Assembly (NCBI RefSeq): GCF_028745515.1
Contig: NZ_JAQZSG010000017.1
Location: 50,827 to 108,226, forward strand
Length of the DNA stretch: 57,400 bases
DNA from: Paenibacillus thermotolerans
GTDB taxonomy: Bacteria > Bacillota > Bacilli > Paenibacillales > YIM-B00363
Direction: 5' to 3'
Shown here: one piece after another, positions 15,803 through 25,188 of the stretch
Layout: the number at the start of each line of letters is the position of its first letter
How positions within the stretch are numbered: position 1 is the first letter of the stretch
Translations under genes and position numbers: made by a program
The notes under the pieces: model-generated
What the model saw: only the letters and a program-made list of their open reading frames with translations
The model's database searches: none
Told to the model about the DNA's origin: nothing

Positions 15803-16900
15803 TTATCCGGAAATCAAACTTTTTTGCTTTGATGTCAGAAATCTTTCAACTCCTGCACGCCCAAATCTAATCATTGTTTTTTCAAAGAAATAGTAAGAAA
15901 TGGTCGATAAAATTACCGTAATCACCATAGAAAAGACCATTTTTTGTATATCTGTTTTTAAGAAGGGCGGTTTTAATAAAGCAAAAGTAACATTAAAAAG
16001 GATTGGATGAATTAAATACAGCGAGTAAGAAATATTACCAAAAAACTTAAATACAGAAGTAATTTTATTTAGCCCTGACCTCCAAAATGCTACAAACCCA
16101 CACAATAAAAAGATAAATAAAGTAAACAGAATTCTCTGAAACCCGGTTACGAGAACTATCTTGTCATCTCCGTTTACAGGCACGAAAGCAATAAACAATA
16201 CTGATAGGCCGATGCCCAGTAGTATTAACTCATTTTTAATATGAATATTTCTTAGAAATATCAGGCCCAATAGCACACCGCCAACAAAATAAAAAAGCTG
16301 ATTTAAAGGATTAACATATACATTCCATTGCTCAGCGAGAGGCAAACTTTCATCCAAAATAAAAAAAGAGAAACCAATACCTATAATAAAGATAAAAATA
16401 ACAATTAGAGCAAAAAACTTCTTTGACCTTTGTTTTATTAGTAATAGAAATGGAAGAAACGCATAAAAAACAATTTCGTTACCGATCGACCAACCACCCG
16501 TAATTATTGAGTTTGCTGGTGATGCCCACGGAAAAATAAACAAATAATTTTCAAGAATTGTTTCCAATGATGGAACTTTTGCATAAATTTGATACCTTAC
16601 AAATATTATTAACGTCGTTGCTGCATAAAATAAAGGAACGATCCGAAAGATGCGTTTTGTTACAAACTCTGCTAGAAATGCAGTATTTACATCTCTATGT
16701 GCATATACCAGCCCTAGACTAATCCCACTTAAAATATAAAACGAAGGCACAGCGTATATCCCTAATCTAGAAATAAGTTGGTCAAGTGGGTAAAAAAGAC
16801 TCATATTGATCCAAGAAGTATAGTGATATACCATCACCGAGAATGCAAGCATTCCTCTAAGATAATCTATGCTCTCAACCCTAGATAAGGTTTTACTGAT
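15803..16900 (-). CDS. Acyltransferase-3 family membrane protein (OafA/WecH type)
   Basis: A multi-spanning acyltransferase of about 365 residues. These proteins transfer acetyl or similar groups to sugars of surface glycans. The family N-terminal signature reads IDYLRGMLAFSVMVYHY, with GIYAVPSFYILSGISLG after it, and about ten hydrophobic segments follow. The first ATG of the frame (16852) falls inside that signature and would cut it. The coding sense continues 16 codons upstream (SKTLSRVESIDYLRG) to an ATC at 16898-16900, placed 6 bases after a perfect GGAGGGG, with no ATG/GTG/TTG available. An ATC start, or a recent point change, is likely. It is the last gene of the glycan island and probably O-acylates its repeat unit. 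Confidence 0.82.
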   Translation of the reverse strand: MSKTLSRVESIDYLRGMLAFSVMVYHYTSWINMSLFYPLDQLISRLGIYAVPSFYILSGISLGLVYAHRDVNTAFLAEFVTKRIFRIVPLFYAATTLIIFVRYQIYAKVPSLETILENYLFIFPWASPANSIITGGWSIGNEIVFYAFLPFLLLIKQRSKKFFALIVIFIFIIGIGFSFFILDESLPLAEQWNVYVNPLNQLFYFVGGVLLGLIFLRNIHIKNELILLGIGLSVLFIAFVPVNGDDKIVLVTGFQRILFTLFIFLLCGFVAFWRSGLNKITSVFKFFGNISYSLYLIHPILFNVTFALLKPPFLKTDIQKMVFSMVITVILSTISYYFFEKTMIRFGRAGVERFLTSKQKSLISG

Positions 16901-16938
16901 CGCTTACCCCTCCATAAATAACCCAGCATGAAAACAAC

Positions 16939-17526
16939 TTAGTTATTCAACTGTTCAACTCTTCGGTCGTTTATTTTTCTGTAGTATCTTGTGCAATGCT
17001 CACAAGTTGCTTCATCAGTTTCGGAGAAATTCAATCTCTCCCCACATTCACAAACCCAACCGATGATATTCGCCGGGACTCCTGCCACTAGTGCGTAGTC
17101 CGGGACATCTTTCGTAACAACTGCTCCAGCGGCGATCATTGCGCAATTGCCAATTGTTATTCCACATACAACTGTAGCGTTTGCGCCAACGGAGGCTCCA
17201 CGTTTTATTAAAGTTGTTTGATAGTCAGCGCTAGTGTTCCTAGGAAATGCGGATCGAGGCGTTTTAACGTTTGTAAAGACCATACTCGGTCCGCAAAAAA
17301 CGTAATCCTCTAGAGTAACCCCTTCATATAAGGACACGTTATTTTGGATTTTGCAGTTGTTACCTATAACAACCCGATTAGCCACAAATACATTCTGTCC
17401 AAGATTGCACTGCTCCCCTATGACAGCCCCGCCCATAACGTGGGAAAAATGCCATATTTTTGTGCCGCCCCCAACTATTGCACCCTCATCAAGATAACTT
17501 GACTCATGGACAAAAAAGTCACCCAT
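16939..17526 (-). CDS. wbpD: WbpD-type UDP-sugar N-acetyltransferase
   Basis: This left-handed beta-helix acetyltransferase has many hexapeptide repeats ([38 protein letters not shown]) and the [22 protein letters not shown] segment typical of WbpD/WlbB. In that family the enzyme acetylates the 3-amino group of UDP-GlcNAc(3NH2)A. A C-terminal pair of cysteine pairs (CECGERLNF ... CEHC) looks like a small zinc knuckle, also seen in some relatives. ATG 17526 overlaps the end of wbpB and has GGAAGTGGA ahead; a GTG at 17538 is a weaker option. It completes the WbpA-B-E-D pathway. Confidence 0.9.
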   Translation of the reverse strand: MGDFFVHESSYLDEGAIVGGGTKIWHFSHVMGGAVIGEQCNLGQNVFVANRVVIGNNCKIQNNVSLYEGVTLEDYVFCGPSMVFTNVKTPRSAFPRNTSADYQTTLIKRGASVGANATVVCGITIGNCAMIAAGAVVTKDVPDYALVAGVPANIIGWVCECGERLNFSETDEATCEHCTRYYRKINDRRVEQLNN

Positions 17527-18478
17527 TAGTGGTTCCACTTCCCAACTTTATTGATGCATTTTCTAATATCCTGACAACCTCGAGACCATTCTTACCATCA
17601 GAGATAGGTCTCGTTCTTTTCTCTACGCATTGCAAGAAGTGCATACATTCTAATTTCAATGGTTGCTCATTGCCTTTAAATATGACCTCATGTCCATCGT
17701 CTCTATTCGAGAGGTCTCGATGAATTCCCTTACGGTGTAAAACCAATGTTTGCTGTTCCTCATCATAAACCATCATACCTTCAGTGGCTACAACAACAAG
17801 ACGGCGTCGTTGTTCTGGCCATAGCCATGAAGTATGAAGATGTGCGGTAACTCCATTAAGAAAATCTAAATGTAAGTAAACGTCATCCTCAATAGCGGGC
17901 TGTATGATTCTATCTCCATTTACAATCGATCTTTTCGGTTCGCTGCCCACTAAATATAAAAATACAGCAATATCGTGAACACCAAAACTCCAAAGAACAT
18001 TCTCGACCGAACGAACCCTTCCCAACTTCAAACGTTCTTGATGTATGCTCTTTAATTCTCCAATGAATCCTGATTCTAAAAGCCGCTTCATTTCCTGAAT
18101 TACAGGCTGATACAATAGTAAGTGACCCACCATCAGAATACGGCCATGGCTCTCTGCAAAGTTGTGAAGCTTTTCCGCTTCATCTGTTGATAATGTAATT
18201 GGTTTTTCTACAAATACATCCTTGCCTGATTCTAAAGCCTCATACGCAATCTGATAATGTGTATGGGCCGGTGTAGCAATTACAAAAGCATCAACCGATT
18301 CATTCAAACATTCCTTATAATCTTGATACAACAGGATATTTGGGTAACTTCTACTTAGTTCATCGCGCAATATGGAACTCGCTTCTGCTACACCCGCTAA
18401 CGCACCAAGCTCATAAAAGGTTTTGACCAGATTTTTCCCCCAATGCCCTGCTCCGATAACAATTACGCGTTTATTCAT
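17519..18478 (-). CDS. wbpB: WbpB/WlbA-type UDP-sugar 3-dehydrogenase
   Basis: A 319-residue Gfo/Idh/MocA-family oxidoreductase. It has an N-terminal NAD-binding fold ([21 protein letters not shown]), the family EKPITLS motif near residue 96, and a C-terminal substrate domain with [13 protein letters not shown]. WbpB oxidises C3 of UDP-GlcNAcA, and the product is the substrate of the adjacent aminotransferase. GGGGGAG precedes ATG 18478. It lies between wbpE and wbpD, as in the P. aeruginosa and Bordetella clusters. Confidence 0.92.
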   Translation of the reverse strand: MNKRVIVIGAGHWGKNLVKTFYELGALAGVAEASSILRDELSRSYPNILLYQDYKECLNESVDAFVIATPAHTHYQIAYEALESGKDVFVEKPITLSTDEAEKLHNFAESHGRILMVGHLLLYQPVIQEMKRLLESGFIGELKSIHQERLKLGRVRSVENVLWSFGVHDIAVFLYLVGSEPKRSIVNGDRIIQPAIEDDVYLHLDFLNGVTAHLHTSWLWPEQRRRLVVVATEGMMVYDEEQQTLVLHRKGIHRDLSNRDDGHEVIFKGNEQPLKLECMHFLQCVEKRTRPISDGKNGLEVVRILENASIKLGSGTTNG

Positions 18479-18512
18479 GTTCTCCCCCGGTTACGTTTAT
18501 AACCTTTCTAAA

Positions 18513-19622
18513 CTACAGAAAAAACTCTTTAATCTTGTCGACTACGTAAACCTGCTGCTCCTCTTTGAGTTCAGGGAACATTGGTAACGACATAGCCTGT
18601 TCACAAGCTCTTTCCGTTTCAAACAGATCGCCTTTATTATATCCTAAATAGGCTAAAGCGGGTTGTAGATGCAGCGGTCTTGGATAGTAAACCATCGTAT
18701 CTACCCCATTTTCCTTTAAAAATAACTGTAACTCATCTCTTCGATCCACTCTAATCGTATATTGATGATAAATATGATTGTTGCCTTCCTCAACGTATGG
18801 AGTCACCACATGTTCTTGAAGGTTATCTGCAAATAATCGATTGTAAGTCGCTGCTTTTTGTCCCCGCTGTTCGTTCCATTGATCCAAATATTTAAATTTT
18901 ACGTTCAAGATCGCAGCCTGCATTTCATCAAGCCGACTATTATATCCAAGTACATGATGATGGTACTTCGGCTTGCTGCCGTGAACTCTGAGAATTCTTA
19001 TTTTTTCCGCAATATTATCATTATTAGTCACAACCATTCCCGCATCGCCATAAGCTCCCAAGTTTTTTGTGGGAAAAAAACTGTAACAGGCGGCCGCGCC
19101 AAACTCTCCAACCTTCTTGCCCTGATGTTCTGCTCCGATTGCTTGTGCAGCATCTTCAACGATATGCAATTGGTACGCCTCGGCAATACGACCGATTTCC
19201 GTCATATTGGCGACTTGTCCATACAAATGGACTGGAATGATCGCTTTCGTCTTCTTTGTGATTGCTGCTTCCACTTTAGTATGATCGAGGTTGTAGGTTT
19301 TGGGATCGATATCCACAAAAACAGGGATTGCTCCTACTCTCGCGATTGCCCCAGCGGTCGAAAAGAAGGAAAAAGCAGTCGTAATTACTTCGTCTCCTGG
19401 TTCAATCCCGCAAGCTAAAAGCGAAAGATGAAGAGCATCACTGCCATTGGCGACACCAATTCCATGTGAAACGTTGCTGTATGCTGCAACTTCTTGTTCA
19501 AGCTGCCTTACATTCGCTCCAAGAATGAAATGTGTATTCTCCATTACGGATTCAATTGACGCTAAAATATCATTCTTTAACTGCAAATATTGTTCAGACA
19601 AATCGAGAATAGGTACTCGCAT
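18513..19622 (-). CDS. wbpE: WbpE-type UDP-sugar 3-aminotransferase
   Basis: This 369-residue DegT/DnrJ/EryC1/StrS-family PLP aminotransferase has the PLP lysine in CYSFFPTKNLGAYGDAGM (about residue 186) and GVANGSDALHLSLLACGI and VEDAAQAIGAEHQGK nearby. WbpE converts the 3-keto sugar made by WbpB to the 3-amino sugar, with glutamate as donor. AGGGGCC precedes ATG 19622. A relative such as a perosamine-type aminotransferase would look similar, but the wbpA and wbpB neighbours favour this role. Confidence 0.92.
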   Translation of the reverse strand: MRVPILDLSEQYLQLKNDILASIESVMENTHFILGANVRQLEQEVAAYSNVSHGIGVANGSDALHLSLLACGIEPGDEVITTAFSFFSTAGAIARVGAIPVFVDIDPKTYNLDHTKVEAAITKKTKAIIPVHLYGQVANMTEIGRIAEAYQLHIVEDAAQAIGAEHQGKKVGEFGAAACYSFFPTKNLGAYGDAGMVVTNNDNIAEKIRILRVHGSKPKYHHHVLGYNSRLDEMQAAILNVKFKYLDQWNEQRGQKAATYNRLFADNLQEHVVTPYVEEGNNHIYHQYTIRVDRRDELQLFLKENGVDTMVYYPRPLHLQPALAYLGYNKGDLFETERACEQAMSLPMFPELKEEQQVYVVDKIKEFFL

Positions 19623-19635
19623 AAAAGTTGGCCCC

Positions 19636-20976
19636 TTATAGTTTGTAATATTTCCCTTTTACATTCATGTTCTTCATACTGTTTCTTGTGTCAAAAATAA
19701 CCTTTGCTTTGTCAGCAATCAATTTATAATCAAAAGCACTATGGTCAGTGGTGATAATGACTAGATCGGCAATATCCACAACCGCTTCCGTCATGGGTAC
19801 AGTACTCACTAACCCCCCGCTAAATTTAAATTCCTTAACATGCGGATCGACGGTATACCACTCCGCTCCTGACTCCTCAAGCTGTTTCAATATTGGAAGT
19901 ACGGGCGACTCTCTGTAATCATCAATATCTTTCTTGTAGGCTACGCCCATGACAACGACTTTGGAACCGTTCAACGGCTTTTTCTCTTTATTTAGTATTT
20001 GCATACATCTGTCGATAACGAAGTCGGGCATACTATTGTTTATTTCCCCCGCGATCTCGATCAACCTTGTATGATAATTATATTCTCTAGCCTTCCACGT
20101 TAAATAAAACGGATCAATCGGAATACAATGTCCCCCTAATCCGGGACCTGGATAGAAAGGCATAAACCCATAGGGTTTTGTCGCAGCCGCGTCAATAACC
20201 TCCCAAATATCTATCCCCATCTTGTCACAAAGAATGGCCATTTCGTTTGCTAGAGCAATGTTTATGTTACGAAACGTATTTTCTAATATCTTCTCCATTT
20301 CCGCAACAGCCGGGCTGGATACCTCGTAAACCTCGCCTTCCAAAACACCTCTATACATCGCAGCTGCTATTGCTGTACAAGTTTGGGTAACTCCACCCAC
20401 GACTTTCGGCGTGTTTTTAGTCTTAAACGTTTTATTACCTGGATCTACCCGCTCCGGTGAATATGCAAGAAAGAAATCTTCGCCACACTTCAATCCTGTC
20501 GCTTCAAGGATCGGCTTTACAACCTCTTCAGTCGTTCCAGGATACGTCGTACTTTCTAAAACAATTAACATCCCTTTACGCAAATTTTTAGCAATTTCTC
20601 GTGTTGAGTTTTCAACATATGTTGTGTCAGGCTGTTGATACATATCGAGTGGAGTCGGTACACATATTGCAACTGCATCAACTTCTTTAATTCTTGAATA
20701 ATCGGTTGTAGCGACTAGACGATTTTCCTTAGTAATGATCGACAATTCTTCATCCACAACGTCACCAATATAATTGATTCCTTGATTGACCATATTTGTC
20801 CGTTTTTCTTGTACATCAAATCCAATTACTTTGAACCCTGCTTTTACCTTCTCGACTGCAAGGGGTAAGCCAACATAGCCTAAACCAACTACACCAATTA
20901 CCGCTTCTTTTGTATTGAGTTTATGAAAAAGCTCGATTGCCAATGGATTCATATTACTTTCTAATGTATTTATCAT
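19636..20976 (-). CDS. wbpA: UDP-N-acetylglucosamine 6-dehydrogenase (WbpA type)
   Basis: This 446-residue UDP-sugar dehydrogenase carries out two successive NAD-dependent oxidations of C6 to a carboxylate. It has a Rossmann motif VGLGYVGLPLA (29-39), YSPERVDPGN, and the catalytic cysteine in GPGLGGHCIPIDPF (about residue 272). In P. aeruginosa WbpA makes UDP-GlcNAcA, the first intermediate of the diacetamido-uronic acid route. Neighbouring wbpE, wbpB and wbpD supply the rest, but the epimerase WbpI (gluco to manno) is not seen here. GGGAGG lies 12 bases before ATG 20976. Confidence 0.93.
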   Translation of the reverse strand: MINTLESNMNPLAIELFHKLNTKEAVIGVVGLGYVGLPLAVEKVKAGFKVIGFDVQEKRTNMVNQGINYIGDVVDEELSIITKENRLVATTDYSRIKEVDAVAICVPTPLDMYQQPDTTYVENSTREIAKNLRKGMLIVLESTTYPGTTEEVVKPILEATGLKCGEDFFLAYSPERVDPGNKTFKTKNTPKVVGGVTQTCTAIAAAMYRGVLEGEVYEVSSPAVAEMEKILENTFRNINIALANEMAILCDKMGIDIWEVIDAAATKPYGFMPFYPGPGLGGHCIPIDPFYLTWKAREYNYHTRLIEIAGEINNSMPDFVIDRCMQILNKEKKPLNGSKVVVMGVAYKKDIDDYRESPVLPILKQLEESGAEWYTVDPHVKEFKFSGGLVSTVPMTEAVVDIADLVIITTDHSAFDYKLIADKAKVIFDTRNSMKNMNVKGKYYKL

Positions 20977-21004
20977 ACTTTAAATAAACCTCCCTCTCGT
21001 TTTA

Positions 21005-22843
21005 TTACTTTGAGACCCCTTTTGAAGTTAAAACACTAAAAAACGTTTTAAATAAAATCTTAACGTCCGTAATGAACGACACTTGATTAAGATATTGATG
21101 ATCATATCGAACTTTTTCTTTGTCCGAAATAAAGTCTCTCCCGTTGATTTGAGCAAGGCCAGTCAGACCGGGAAGCAATACATCAATGCCTTGTTCTTCC
21201 CTAGATTTAATTAATTCATACTGATTATACAAAGCAGGTCTTGGACCGACGAATGACATCTCGCCTTTTAAAATGTTAAGTAGTTGGGGCAATTCGTCGA
21301 GACTCGTTTTCCTTAACCACTTACCAATTGGAGTTATATACTGCTCTGGATTTTCCAACCTATCCGTTGCCACATTGGGCGTATCTGCTCTCATGGTACG
21401 AAACTTATAAATGTTAAAGTAGGTTCCATAAGCGCCCGCTCGCTTTTGTTTAAAGATAACCGGACCTTTCGTTCCCACTTTTATTAAAATGGATATCACA
21501 AGAAAAACAGGAGATAACAAAATAAATAATGCACTACCTGTCGCTAGATCGTAAACTCTCTTCCAAAACTTAAGATAAAACCCCTTTTTTCGACCACTAT
21601 CTTTTTTCTGCACGTCCGATTCCATAAATTTAGCCAGCTTTTTTGCGAGATTGGCCCAGCTATGATGTTCAAGAACATATTCTCTGCCACGTTCCCCCAT
21701 TGTCTTACATAAATTTTGGTTTTCGTAAAGATTAATGATCGCTTCCGCCATTTGCGCGGGCTCGTCTGCACGGATAATTCCACCCGAGTTAACAATTGTT
21801 GAGTCTTGTATATTACTCAAAAGAACAACTGGAAGTTCTGCAGCCATATAATCATAGCTCTTATTCAGACTAAATCCCCATTTGTACAAATCTGTGTTCC
21901 ACATGGCGATAAGCCCGACATGACATAAATTTAATAGACGGGGAATATCGTTTTTTGTTATAGCAGGAGAAGAGAACAGATTGTTGATGCCTTCTTTTTC
22001 TTTCCTTCTGATTAGTCGTTCTTTTTCCGGACCATCTCCAACGAATAAGAACGCAACGTTGGGCTCTTTCTGCTGAACCACTTTAGCCGCATCTAATATG
22101 GCGTCCAATCGATTTGCAAGTCCATGTGCACCCGCATATACAGCAACAAACTTTCCTTTTAAAAACTCAAGGTTAAAATCTTCAAGTGTTATACCACTCT
22201 TATCCCCGACTCCAAATCGGCTTAAATCTACTCCATTTGGTAAATAAATAACCTTGTCGGGTTGTATACCACGTTGCTCCACATAACCAACTGCTTTATC
22301 AAACAGGACAATTATTTTTTTAGCTCTTATATAAAAATACTTTTCCAATCGATACAGAAACTTAACAATTGGATTTTTCGGAGATATCTTCCCTATATCA
22401 ATAAGCGTCTGAGGCCATAGGTCTCTTTCTTCAAAATAAAAAATGCTTTTTTTCCGTTTTGCCACCATTCTTCCCAGCAGCGCAGCCAAAGGATGCATAA
22501 GTGAACCGATTACTATGTCGGGGAATTCAGTTTTTAATTGTTTATTTACGAGCATATTTGCACGTAGTGCATAACTGAAAATATTAACAATTCTCCGCCA
22601 ACTGTTTTTTTTGTAAGGAAATGTCCGTAACCAACAAAAGCGCACACCGTTAATATATTCAATCGCATAATTCTCTTTGTCTTCATACGAATGTTTCTCA
22701 GTACGAGTCGAATGATTGAAAGAGGCAGCAAAAATCGTGACGTCGTGACCTTCTCTTACTAATTCGATGGCCAGATCGTAATGCCGTGTAATACCTGCTT
22801 CCCTCGGGGAATTGGCATAATGATTAAAAATCCATATTTTCAT
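21005..22843 (-). CDS. Fusion: family-4 glycosyltransferase plus initiating sugar-phosphate transferase
   Basis: This 612-residue fusion has two enzymes. Residues 1 to about 405 form a GT4 glycosyltransferase of WbuB type: SPREAGITRHYDLAIELVREG at the start, VIYLPNGVDLSRF, AVYAGAHGLANRLDAILDAA and FLFVGDGPEKERL. From about 415 on there is a bacterial sugar transferase (PF02397 type): a membrane hairpin (LATGSALFILLSPVFLVISI), GPVIFKQKRAG, FNIYKFRTMRAD, SLDELPQLLNILKGEMSFVG and PGLTGLAQINGR. The second part should attach the first sugar phosphate to undecaprenyl phosphate, and the first part should add the next sugar. These are usually separate genes. The start at 22843 has a weak ribosome site, 7 bases after the wzy stop. 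Confidence 0.9.
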   Translation of the reverse strand: MKIWIFNHYANSPREAGITRHYDLAIELVREGHDVTIFAASFNHSTRTEKHSYEDKENYAIEYINGVRFCWLRTFPYKKNSWRRIVNIFSYALRANMLVNKQLKTEFPDIVIGSLMHPLAALLGRMVAKRKKSIFYFEERDLWPQTLIDIGKISPKNPIVKFLYRLEKYFYIRAKKIIVLFDKAVGYVEQRGIQPDKVIYLPNGVDLSRFGVGDKSGITLEDFNLEFLKGKFVAVYAGAHGLANRLDAILDAAKVVQQKEPNVAFLFVGDGPEKERLIRRKEKEGINNLFSSPAITKNDIPRLLNLCHVGLIAMWNTDLYKWGFSLNKSYDYMAAELPVVLLSNIQDSTIVNSGGIIRADEPAQMAEAIINLYENQNLCKTMGERGREYVLEHHSWANLAKKLAKFMESDVQKKDSGRKKGFYLKFWKRVYDLATGSALFILLSPVFLVISILIKVGTKGPVIFKQKRAGAYGTYFNIYKFRTMRADTPNVATDRLENPEQYITPIGKWLRKTSLDELPQLLNILKGEMSFVGPRPALYNQYELIKSREEQGIDVLLPGLTGLAQINGRDFISDKEKVRYDHQYLNQVSFITDVKILFKTFFSVLTSKGVSK

Positions 22844-22850
22844 AAAGTGA

Positions 22851-24023
22851 TCACCGGTAATTTATTTTATAATTATCAAATATTTTCATCCTAAAACGAA
22901 TATTTGAAAGGAATAATATCAATAGAAGATTTATTGCTATTGCTGCCATCCTAATTAAATTGTCTTTACCGATACCACTCATTCCTATAAGGTAAAGTAC
23001 TACAAAAAAATTCCATTGAATAAAGAGGTTGTCCCCATATCTTATATCCACCCAACGGGATATTAAGACTAATAACCCTAACATTATTACAAATGCCATC
23101 ATAGCAGGGAGCCAACCAATTTTTACGAGTAAATCTCCTAAAAAAAATGTTGGATGTGATCCCCCGCTATATCTATAAATAAATTCAAAAACGCTATTTG
23201 AAATAGACTCCATATCAAAATCATAATTGATAGAAATCATTTCAAGCCTATTAATCATACCAACCCCCTGGGTAACAAAAAACCTACGGAAAGCAGATAG
23301 CATTGAATCTATAAAGCCTCCCGACCCAGAAATCAAAATGTAAAACCCTATGGCCCCCGAAAACATGCCGGCAAGTTTTATATTTATTCTTAATCGATAA
23401 ATAAAAACCCAAATAAATAAGAAATAAAATACCATTACACCCTTGTTCCCGCCAATTACCATAACTAATGTAACAAGTAGAAATAAAACAAGTTTCTTTA
23501 ACTTGGAATTTATTTCTGGGAGATAATAGAAAAGGTAGCCGGGTAAAATAAAAAACGCAAAGGTTGAAAAAGTGTGGTACAAAGGAAGACTCCCGGAGGT
23601 TTCAGGTCGATCTATTGAAATTCCCTTAGCGACAATAGAATATAAGGGCATTTGTTTAATGAATATAAGAATATAGAAAGCAACTAAAGCTGTTATTAAC
23701 ATGATATATACCGATGCCATTAGGTTGGGTCGCTTCAAGAAAACTTCTGAGTTTGGGAATTTAATGACATATTTACAACCTAAAAATATGGATGAAACTA
23801 AAAAAATAATGGACGACATCTGTAGATAATGTAGGTACGTTTGCTCGGAGAACATTTTATATGCCACTCCATTAAAAACCGAATAATAAACCGCCGGTGT
23901 ATAAAAGTTAATAATTAAAACCACAATAAAACAAACGAATGATTTCTTATATTCGCCTAAAGCAACGGATATAATTACAAACAGTAAGAAAGAAACGTTT
24001 AACAGGATAAATTCATGAACCAT
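22851..24023 (-). CDS. wzy: Wzy-type glycan polymerase
   Basis: A 390-residue integral membrane protein with roughly ten to twelve hydrophobic helices and a larger outside loop around residues 235-300, which contains SAFRRFFVTQGVGMINRLEM and YRYSGGSHPTFFLGDLL. Wzy polymerases join flipped repeat units outside the membrane and show little sequence conservation, so the call rests on topology, the RP-rich loop and position beside wzx. The gene overlaps the upstream glycosyltransferase by 11 bases. Its very low G+C resembles wzx and the neighbouring glycosyltransferase. Confidence 0.78.
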   Translation of the reverse strand: MVHEFILLNVSFLLFVIISVALGEYKKSFVCFIVVLIINFYTPAVYYSVFNGVAYKMFSEQTYLHYLQMSSIIFLVSSIFLGCKYVIKFPNSEVFLKRPNLMASVYIMLITALVAFYILIFIKQMPLYSIVAKGISIDRPETSGSLPLYHTFSTFAFFILPGYLFYYLPEINSKLKKLVLFLLVTLVMVIGGNKGVMVFYFLFIWVFIYRLRINIKLAGMFSGAIGFYILISGSGGFIDSMLSAFRRFFVTQGVGMINRLEMISINYDFDMESISNSVFEFIYRYSGGSHPTFFLGDLLVKIGWLPAMMAFVIMLGLLVLISRWVDIRYGDNLFIQWNFFVVLYLIGMSGIGKDNLIRMAAIAINLLLILFLSNIRFRMKIFDNYKINYR

Positions 24024-25188
24024 GTAGCATCTCCGTCAACTTCCTGTGTTTTTTTCTAAAAATTATATAATCGAATTCTATCAACTTCCTAAAAAGTTCA
24101 TTGTCTGAAATATCGTCTATAATAATATCTTTTTTTAAGAGATATCCCTGAAACAAAACAGTAGAATATTTCGAAACAATAAAGTCAGCCTTCGAAATTG
24201 ATTGTTGGATATTAATAGAAGACGGGTCCTCAATCTCAAATTCTTTAAAAATTGTTTGGAGCAAATTTATATTAGAATACACTGGATGCGGCCTCAAACA
24301 AACATGGTAATTATTTCTCAGTTTATTTAAAGCATCTTTTAATATGTTTAACTGCTGCTCAGTCTCGTTTTGCAAATAATAACTCAATCTCATTTGGTTC
24401 TTTGAATAATCGGTCCTCGTTGCTGTTTGCAAATTTAATTGAAGCTTGGGCGGTATTTCCGTTTTGAACTGATTATGACTAGCATGCAAGGAAGTGAATA
24501 AATCAATGTAATGCTGGTCCCATACAAAACACTCATCAAACTCAAAAAATGAATCCCTTATATTATAAATTTTTTCTCCATGCATTATGTTTATATGGAC
24601 GATATTGTTAAGTCGACAATATTGCGTCAACCATGAAGAAGTAAATGAATATTCCGAAGTTACAACTATAGCCGATGGATTATATACATTCATATTGTGA
24701 CTGAACAAAGCGGTCTTATAAACGTTTTTTAAAATAAAATAAGGGTGACCTAGAAAACGCCAAAAATTACACATCACCGTAATTATATCTGAAACGGAAA
24801 GTGAAACTTTATTAGACCCTTTCATTACCCGGTAACGGTTGTTTATCGAATTTGGGACATTTCCTAGATCAACACCCATGTAAACTGCTATCAGTGAGCT
24901 AGAATCAGCATCATGATTTTTATTGATTCTTATTCTTTTTAAAAGCAAAAATAAAACGACAGGTATAATAAGGATCAAGGAGGCACTGTTAAGCAGAACT
25001 CTAGATGCAACTGATTTGTAATGGACCTGACACTTATATTGCATAAATGATCTTTGGATTAATGTAGGATTTTGATACAATGCACTACTGCATTCTAAAA
25101 CTCTGGATTGTTCATCTTTTGAATGTGAAAAATGAGCCATATTGGGCTTGGTTAATTTTTTAATGATGGATTGCAGAAATCTCTTCAT
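24013..25188 (-). CDS. Glycosyltransferase with HP and S motifs, possible nonulosonate transferase
   Basis: This 391-residue protein shows an LRPHPVYS motif near residue 295 and VSKYSTVLFQGYLL near residue 340. These resemble the HP and S motifs of bacterial sialyltransferase and polysialyltransferase families (GT38, GT52 and related); capsule or TagF-type enzymes also carry similar HP motifs. Beside a CMP-legionaminate pathway, transfer of the nonulosonic acid is the most economical role, but this is inference. It also has an N-terminal hydrophobic segment (ASLILIIPVVLFLLLK, about 70-85). ATG 25188 overlaps the wzx stop (ATGA) with GGGGG 8 bases upstream, so I prefer it to 25218. Confidence 0.72.
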   Translation of the reverse strand: MKRFLQSIIKKLTKPNMAHFSHSKDEQSRVLECSSALYQNPTLIQRSFMQYKCQVHYKSVASRVLLNSASLILIIPVVLFLLLKRIRINKNHDADSSSLIAVYMGVDLGNVPNSINNRYRVMKGSNKVSLSVSDIITVMCNFWRFLGHPYFILKNVYKTALFSHNMNVYNPSAIVVTSEYSFTSSWLTQYCRLNNIVHINIMHGEKIYNIRDSFFEFDECFVWDQHYIDLFTSLHASHNQFKTEIPPKLQLNLQTATRTDYSKNQMRLSYYLQNETEQQLNILKDALNKLRNNYHVCLRPHPVYSNINLLQTIFKEFEIEDPSSINIQQSISKADFIVSKYSTVLFQGYLLKKDIIIDDISDNELFRKLIEFDYIIFRKKHRKLTEMLHGS

